Part shown: positions 52,769 to 57,462 of the stretch, piece after piece
Numbering within the stretch: position 1 is the first letter of the stretch
How the letters are laid out: each line of letters begins with the position of its first letter
DNA from: Clostridiales bacterium
GTDB lineage: Bacteria; Bacillota; Clostridia; Lachnospirales; Lachnospiraceae
Reading direction: 5' to 3'
DNA length: 57,462 nt
Assembly: GCA_029006795.1 (NCBI GenBank)
Contig: JAQXGQ010000048.1
Location: 1 to 57,462, forward strand
Program-made: the position numbers and the translations under genes
The notes under the pieces: generated by a model
Seen by the model: only the letters and a program-made list of their open reading frames with translations
Told to the model about the DNA's origin: nothing
Database searches by the model: none

Positions 52769-54220
52769 ATGAGACAGAGTGAGCAGAGAAATCTGACGAT
52801 GATGATGGATCTCTATGAGATGACGATGGCAAACGGTTATTTTAATAATCAGGACAAGGATGTGCGGGTGGCATTTGATGTGTTTTACAGGAGCAATCCT
52901 GATGGGGGAGGTTTTGCTATTTTTGCAGGGTTAGAACAGATTTTAGAATACATTGAAAATCTTCATTTTGACCCGGAGGATATTGAATATTTCCGTTCTT
53001 TAAATATATTTACGGAGAGTTTTTTAGACTATTTAAAAGACTTTCGGTTTAAAGGGGACATTTATGCTTTCCGGGAGGGAACAATTATGTATCCCAATGA
53101 ACCTGTGATTACGGTTGTAGCCCCGTTGATTGATGCGCAGTTGATTGAGACAGCCCTTTTAGCACAGGTCAATCATCAGTCTTTGATTGCCACAAAAACC
53201 AGACGTATTGTGAGTGCCGCAGAGGGGCGTGCTGTATCGGACTTTGGGGCAAGACGTGCCCACAACATGGATGCAGCAGTTTATGGTGCAAGAGCCGCCT
53301 ATATCGGTGGTGCGGCAGGAACCGCAACCGTTTTGGCAGGACAGCTTTTTGATATTCCGGTGAGTGGGACGATGGCACATAGCTGGGTGATGTATTATAA
53401 AGATGAGTATGAGGCATTCAAGCATTATGCCGAAAATTATCCCGACGGAACGGTGCTTTTAGTGGATACTTATGATGTAATCGGTTCCGGCATTCCCAAT
53501 GCTATCCGTGTGGCAAAAGAGGTTTTAGAGCCGATGGGAAAACGGTTAAAAGGGATTCGTATTGATAGCGGTGACCTTGCCTATCTTTCCAAAAAAATAA
53601 GAAAGATGTTAGACGAGGCGGGCTTAGAGGATTGTAAGATTGTGGTATCAAACAGTCTTGATGAATATACGATTACATCCATTTTACAGCAGGGCGGGAA
53701 AATTGACAGCTTTGGTGTAGGAGAGCGCCTGATTACAGCAAAGTCTGACCCGGTTTTCGGCGCAGTTTATAAGATTGCGGCTGTGGAGGAGAATGGAGAA
53801 TTTTCTCCCCGTATCAAGGTTTCCGAAAATGTGGAGAAAATAACAAATCCCGGATTAAAGGATGTTTATCGTATTTATGATGAAACAGGACATTCCATTG
53901 CGGATTTAATTGTAAAAGCAGGGGAAACTGTGGATATGTCTGTGCCTTACTATTATGCGGACCCGGCAAAGCCGTGGAAAAACCGCTGCTTTGAGAATTG
54001 TACCGCAGTAAAACTGCAGCAGCAGGTAGTAAAGGACGGAAAACGTATTGTAGAGAAGGCAACTCTTGAGAGTATCCGTAAATTTGTGGAGCAGCAGCTT
54101 GCCAATGAAATCTGGGAAGAGGAGCAGCGATTTGAGAATCCCCATGTGCATTATTTAGACATGAGTCTTGGCTACTACCAGATGAAAATGGACATGCTGC
54201 ATGATAAAAGAATGGAGTAA
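52769..54220 (+). CDS. pncB: Nicotinate phosphoribosyltransferase
   Basis: First step of the Preiss-Handler salvage route to NAD: nicotinate + PRPP. A 483-aa protein. FGARRAHNMDAAVYGARAAYIGGAAGT, given as region 153-180, TMAHSWVMYY and RIDSGDLAYLSKKIR are conserved in PncB. GAGGAGGAG precedes ATG 52769. It is placed 51 bp after the MoxR gene and 27 bp before jetA on the same strand, with no terminator between. Confidence 0.93.
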   Translation: MRQSEQRNLTMMMDLYEMTMANGYFNNQDKDVRVAFDVFYRSNPDGGGFAIFAGLEQILEYIENLHFDPEDIEYFRSLNIFTESFLDYLKDFRFKGDIYAFREGTIMYPNEPVITVVAPLIDAQLIETALLAQVNHQSLIATKTRRIVSAAEGRAVSDFGARRAHNMDAAVYGARAAYIGGAAGTATVLAGQLFDIPVSGTMAHSWVMYYKDEYEAFKHYAENYPDGTVLLVDTYDVIGSGIPNAIRVAKEVLEPMGKRLKGIRIDSGDLAYLSKKIRKMLDEAGLEDCKIVVSNSLDEYTITSILQQGGKIDSFGVGERLITAKSDPVFGAVYKIAAVEENGEFSPRIKVSENVEKITNPGLKDVYRIYDETGHSIADLIVKAGETVDMSVPYYYADPAKPWKNRCFENCTAVKLQQQVVKDGKRIVEKATLESIRKFVEQQLANEIWEEEQRFENPHVHYLDMSLGYYQMKMDMLHDKRME

Positions 54221-54247
54221 AACCGAAAAGAAAAGGAAGTAGAAACA

Positions 54248-55705
54248 TTGAAATTACGCTATGATATCCCGGCATCTTTCTGGGGATTATTTCGTTCCGT
54301 CAACCGGGACATCTATATGGAAGCACTTCTGACCATCAGTGATGAATACCAGTATAACAATTATTTTTTAAGCAGAGAGGCGTGTGTACAGATTTTAAAT
54401 GAAATGTGTGCGGCACGCCGTTACGCGTTTGAACAGGAGGAAAATGAAACGGAGGAGGAAATAAATGAGCCGCTTCCGGGGCGTATTTTAAACTGGCTGA
54501 TTAAGACAAAATGGCTGCGGAAAATCGAAGATTACACCACCATGACTACCAACATTGTCATTCCCGATTATGCGGCGGTGATGATTGACGCTTTTGAGCA
54601 GTTAGTCAGCCAGCCCTTAGACGACACGGAAATTTATATCCAGAATGTGTATGCCACCCTGTTTTCCTTTAAGAACGACAGTAGGTTAAATCTAGCTATG
54701 TTAAAGACAGCACTGGTAAATACCAAAAAGTTAAACAAGGCATTGCAGGATATGCTGCACAATATGGATAAATTTTTTGAGCGTCTGTTAGACCAGAAAT
54801 CTTACAATGACCTTTTAAAAGAACATTTAGAAGGATATGTGGAGGAAGTGGTAAAACGGAAATACCACATTTTAAAGACCAGTGACAACTTTTATATTTA
54901 CAAGACCGACATCAAGCGCTGCTTAAAGGAAATGCGGGAGGATGAAGACTGGTTAGAAAAGGTAAGGAAAAAGCAGCAGGCAGAAAAAATGCAAAATCAG
55001 GGAAACTCTGTAAGAAAAAATGAGGATGACGAAGAAGAACTCCCTTTCCAGAGACGAAACAGGGAGGAGGATGTGCTAGACCTCATTGACCAGATTGAGC
55101 GCGGATTTGACGATATTGAGCACCGGATTTCTAATATGGATAAGGAGCACAGCAAATACATTCGTGCCACAGTAAGCCGCCTGAATTATCTGTTAAGTGA
55201 CGAGACGGAGCGGCACGGTATGTTAGTACAGCTGTTAAATCGTTTAGGAGCAGAGGAAGACGTTGCAGAGCAGACGGAGAAAATCGGGCAGGTGGCAGAA
55301 AGAATGAAACTGTCATCATTTGAGATTTTAAATGAAAATCCGCTGTATAAGAGGCGGAGAAAGAAAAAATTTGAAGAGGAACTTGCAGAAGAGGAGGAGA
55401 GCGCAGAGCTTTCTAAGGATGACGTTCTGCGGTTAAATAAAATCAAACACCGTTTTACAAAAAGACAGATTGAAGACTTCATTGAGGAACATATGGAAGA
55501 TGGTATCTTAGAGGCAGATAAGATGCAGCTTTCAGATGATGAGGAATTTGAAAAATTAGTCTTAGCTTACGATATCAGTATGCGCAAAAACAGCAAATAT
55601 GAGGTTATCGTAAAGGAAGAGCGGGTGGAAAATGGTATTTACTCTTATCCCGCTATGATATTTGTGCCAAGAAGAAGTGTTTCGGAAGAAACGATGAAAG
55701 TATAA
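54248..55705 (+). CDS. jetA: Wadjet anti-plasmid system component JetA (MksF/kleisin-like)
   Basis: A 485-aa protein of the JetA/DUF5716-like family. It has no signal or membrane segment. It is helical with winged-helix-like ends, and starts KLRYDIPASFWGLFRSVNRDIYMEAL. The middle has a long charged linker. JetA is the kleisin subunit that joins JetB to the SMC-like JetC. It starts with TTG, with AGGAAG nine bases ahead. Identification rests on its own sequence and on jetB and jetC directly downstream. The Wadjet subtype is left open. Confidence 0.8.
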   Translation: MKLRYDIPASFWGLFRSVNRDIYMEALLTISDEYQYNNYFLSREACVQILNEMCAARRYAFEQEENETEEEINEPLPGRILNWLIKTKWLRKIEDYTTMTTNIVIPDYAAVMIDAFEQLVSQPLDDTEIYIQNVYATLFSFKNDSRLNLAMLKTALVNTKKLNKALQDMLHNMDKFFERLLDQKSYNDLLKEHLEGYVEEVVKRKYHILKTSDNFYIYKTDIKRCLKEMREDEDWLEKVRKKQQAEKMQNQGNSVRKNEDDEEELPFQRRNREEDVLDLIDQIERGFDDIEHRISNMDKEHSKYIRATVSRLNYLLSDETERHGMLVQLLNRLGAEEDVAEQTEKIGQVAERMKLSSFEILNENPLYKRRRKKKFEEELAEEEESAELSKDDVLRLNKIKHRFTKRQIEDFIEEHMEDGILEADKMQLSDDEEFEKLVLAYDISMRKNSKYEVIVKEERVENGIYSYPAMIFVPRRSVSEETMKV

Positions 55706-55729
55706 GAGTAATAGAAAGAGAAAAAGAAC

Positions 55730-56356
55730 ATGTTTGAAGGATATGAAGAACTGACTGCCGCGGAGCAGGAAAAGATGCAGGAAGTGATACGGTTGTTGTG
55801 GAGCCAGACCTTTCTGTTAGAGCGGAAGTATGATAAGAAAAATGGCAGATTAGTGTCAGATAGAAATTATGATTTTTGTGACCGGCATATGGAATTTTTG
55901 ACGGATTATTTTGCCGTTGCGGGCATCAGGCTGCAGCAGGATACGGAGCTTGGTACCATCTATATTCTGGGAGCGGAGGGAAGCGGAGAAAAATTGCCTA
56001 AACTTGCCACTATTTATCTTTTGTTATTAAAACTCATTTATGATGAAAAAATGGCAGCGATTTCCTCGAGTGTAAATATTGTGACTACTTTTGGGGAACT
56101 GAATGGAAAAGTAGGGGAGTTTCGTCTTGCAAGGGGATTATCTTCCATGACGGAAATTAAGAGGGCATTTTCCGTATTACGGAAATATCAGATGGTGGAA
56201 TTTTTAGACCCCTTTGAGGAATTGAATGAAGGCACAAGAATCATTATTTATCCCTGCATTAATCTGGTGTTAATGAGAGAGGATATCGAAGGCTTACTTC
56301 ACAGTTTTGAGGAAGAAGAGGAGGCAGAAGATGGAACAGCAGAAACAGGCATATAA
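55730..56356 (+). CDS. jetB: Wadjet component JetB (DUF4194, MukE/MksE-like)
   Basis: A 208-aa winged-helix-type protein of the DUF4194/MukE-like class that stabilises the JetA-JetC complex. Visible are EVIRLLWSQTFLLERKY, DYFAVAGIRLQQDTELGTIYIL, KLPKLATIYLLLLKLIYDE and MTEIKRAFSVLRKYQMVEFL. The acidic tail overlaps the start of jetC by 26 bp. It follows jetA by 24 bp. Confidence 0.82.
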   Translation: MFEGYEELTAAEQEKMQEVIRLLWSQTFLLERKYDKKNGRLVSDRNYDFCDRHMEFLTDYFAVAGIRLQQDTELGTIYILGAEGSGEKLPKLATIYLLLLKLIYDEKMAAISSSVNIVTTFGELNGKVGEFRLARGLSSMTEIKRAFSVLRKYQMVEFLDPFEELNEGTRIIIYPCINLVLMREDIEGLLHSFEEEEEAEDGTAETGI

Positions 56357-57462
56357 AGTATTTACCCGGATTTGCCTCAATAACTGGCACTATATCGATC
56401 GCAAGGTTTTAAATTTAAACAGCAGTATTAACTTTTTTACCGGGCACTCCGGCAGCGGAAAATCCACCGTCATTGATGCGATGCAGATTGTGCTTTATGC
56501 CAACACGGACGGGCGGGGATTTTTCAATAAGGCAGCGGCAGACGATTCAGATAGAAACCTGATTGAATACCTCCGTGGAATGATTAATATCGGGGAAAAT
56601 AACCAGGCGGAATATAAGAGAAACCGCAACTTTTCCACCACGATTGTCCTAGAAATGGAGCAGACGGTCACAAAGGAAAAAGAGTGTATCGGCGTGGTTT
56701 TTGACGTGGAGACTTCTACTAACGAAATCAACCGTATGTTTTTCTGGCATAAGGGTGAATTAGTTGAGGGGGATTATCGCACGGGAAACCGTACCATGAG
56801 CATCAATGAAGTAAGGGACTATTTACAGCAGAATTTTTCTAAAGAGGAACAGTTTTATACTGCCAACAATGAACGTTTCAGAAGAAATCTTTATGACGTG
56901 TATTTAGGCGGACTGGATATGGAAAAATTCCCAAGACTCTTTAAGCGGGCAATTCCTTTTAAAATGAATATCCGGTTAGAGGATTTCGTGAAAGAATATA
57001 TCTGTATGGAGCAGGATATTCATATCGAAGATATGCAGGAGAGTGTGGTGCTTTATGGAAGAATGTGCCGCAAAATTGAGGCTACCATGGCAGAGATTGC
57101 GGAGTTAGAGCAGATAAAAAGCCGTTATGAAGCTTTTTTAGAACAGAAAAAGCAAAAAGAAAATACAGATTACCGCCTAGAAAAATTAAAGATTTTACAG
57201 TTAGAAGAAAATATTTCTGAAACAAAAGAGCGGGTGAAATCCTGGCAGGAGGATGTAGTTTTACAGAAGAAGAGTTTAGGAGAGTTATCTGCCTATAAGG
57301 TGGAGTTAGAAAACGAGTATAACGAAATCAGCCAGCAGTTAAGTGATACCGGGTACGCTACCCTAGAGGAAAAGTTAAAGGGGATTGAAGAAAATCTGCG
57401 TCATTTAGAGCGCAGTGAGGAAAAATGGACGAACATTTCTAGGCGATTAACTCCGTGGGAGG
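56331..57462 (+). CDS. jetC: Wadjet component JetC (MukB/SbcC-like SMC ATPase), 5' part
   Basis: The first 377 codons are present; the gene continues past the right edge. The N-terminal ATPase half has TRICLNNWHYIDRKV, Walker A GHSGSGKST (38-46) and VIDAMQIVLYANTDGRGFF, typical of Wadjet JetC and its condensin-like relatives. From about residue 255 a long coiled coil begins (KIEATMAEIAELEQIKSRYEAFL region), as in SMC proteins. Walker C and the second coil are beyond the edge. It starts inside the end of jetB, so translation is likely coupled. Confidence 0.85.
   Translation, partial: MEQQKQAYKVFTRICLNNWHYIDRKVLNLNSSINFFTGHSGSGKSTVIDAMQIVLYANTDGRGFFNKAAADDSDRNLIEYLRGMINIGENNQAEYKRNRNFSTTIVLEMEQTVTKEKECIGVVFDVETSTNEINRMFFWHKGELVEGDYRTGNRTMSINEVRDYLQQNFSKEEQFYTANNERFRRNLYDVYLGGLDMEKFPRLFKRAIPFKMNIRLEDFVKEYICMEQDIHIEDMQESVVLYGRMCRKIEATMAEIAELEQIKSRYEAFLEQKKQKENTDYRLEKLKILQLEENISETKERVKSWQEDVVLQKKSLGELSAYKVELENEYNEISQQLSDTGYATLEEKLKGIEENLRHLERSEEKWTNISRRLTPWE

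Noticed and set aside
53814-54275. 153-codon reverse frame opposite pncB
   Set aside because: Antisense shadow of pncB and jetA with proline/histidine-rich composition typical of such frames.
1-57462. tRNA and rRNA genes
   Set aside because: None was recognised by reading for cloverleaf TTCRANYC-type arms or conserved rRNA segments; a covariance scan would be decisive.

Overview
The window looks like a chromosomal segment of a spore-forming, low-GC Clostridia bacterium, most likely of the Lachnospiraceae. The evidence is the moderately AT-rich sequence, strong GGAGG-type ribosome binding sites, sporulation genes (gpr, spoIIP, a Csp-like subtilase), the order comEA...comEC-holA-rpsT-gpr-spoIIP known from Firmicutes, and a two-permease maltodextrin transporter without its own ATPase. 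Assignments are by eye from the translated sequence. No database search was run.

Layout. 1-428: the tail of a gene that could be an integrase, then a 350-bp non-coding stretch. 429-4526: glnS, a DUF2225 zinc-ribbon protein and a MocR-type regulator. 4624-5157: a gene scrap and an unrecognised 147-aa protein. 5302-11813: arginine biosynthesis, with argG facing a divergent argC-GNAT-argJ-argB-argD operon, followed by an orphan solute-binding protein. 13107-19220: a tight operon in which comEA and comEC enclose a two-component system and a GerMN lipoprotein. 19284-19963: a PIN-domain gene and a 55-aa partner. 20070-23850: holA, rpsT (reverse strand), gpr, spoIIP. 24073-28516: a PAP2 phosphatase with a structured leader, asnB (reverse) and an S8 protease. 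28746-37182: the Trk potassium uptake pair, a MATE exporter, an Uma2-type nuclease, a membrane-anchored alpha/beta hydrolase and an M14 peptidase. 37202-45296: a maltodextrin locus (LacI regulator, binding protein, two permeases, intracellular GH13, secreted GH13-CBM20 amylase). 45375-48641: an Rpn/PD-(D/E)XK nuclease with a tandem repeat, and HelD. 48753-57462: a leucine-rich-repeat protein, a DUF2201/vWA protein, a MoxR-type AAA+ ATPase, pncB, and the first three genes (jetA, jetB, 5' part of jetC) of a Wadjet SMC-like anti-plasmid system that runs off the right edge.

The right end is the most interesting part. A vWA-MoxR pair with an LRR neighbour lies directly upstream of nicotinate phosphoribosyltransferase and Wadjet, all on one strand with short gaps, so a defence or biological-conflict island is plausible. 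Other points of interest are genes whose best promoter puts transcription initiation on or beside the start codon (holA, spoIIP), a UUG-started rpsT with a palindromic leader, a two-component system embedded in the competence operon, and candidate ArgR boxes in the argG-argC intergenic region.
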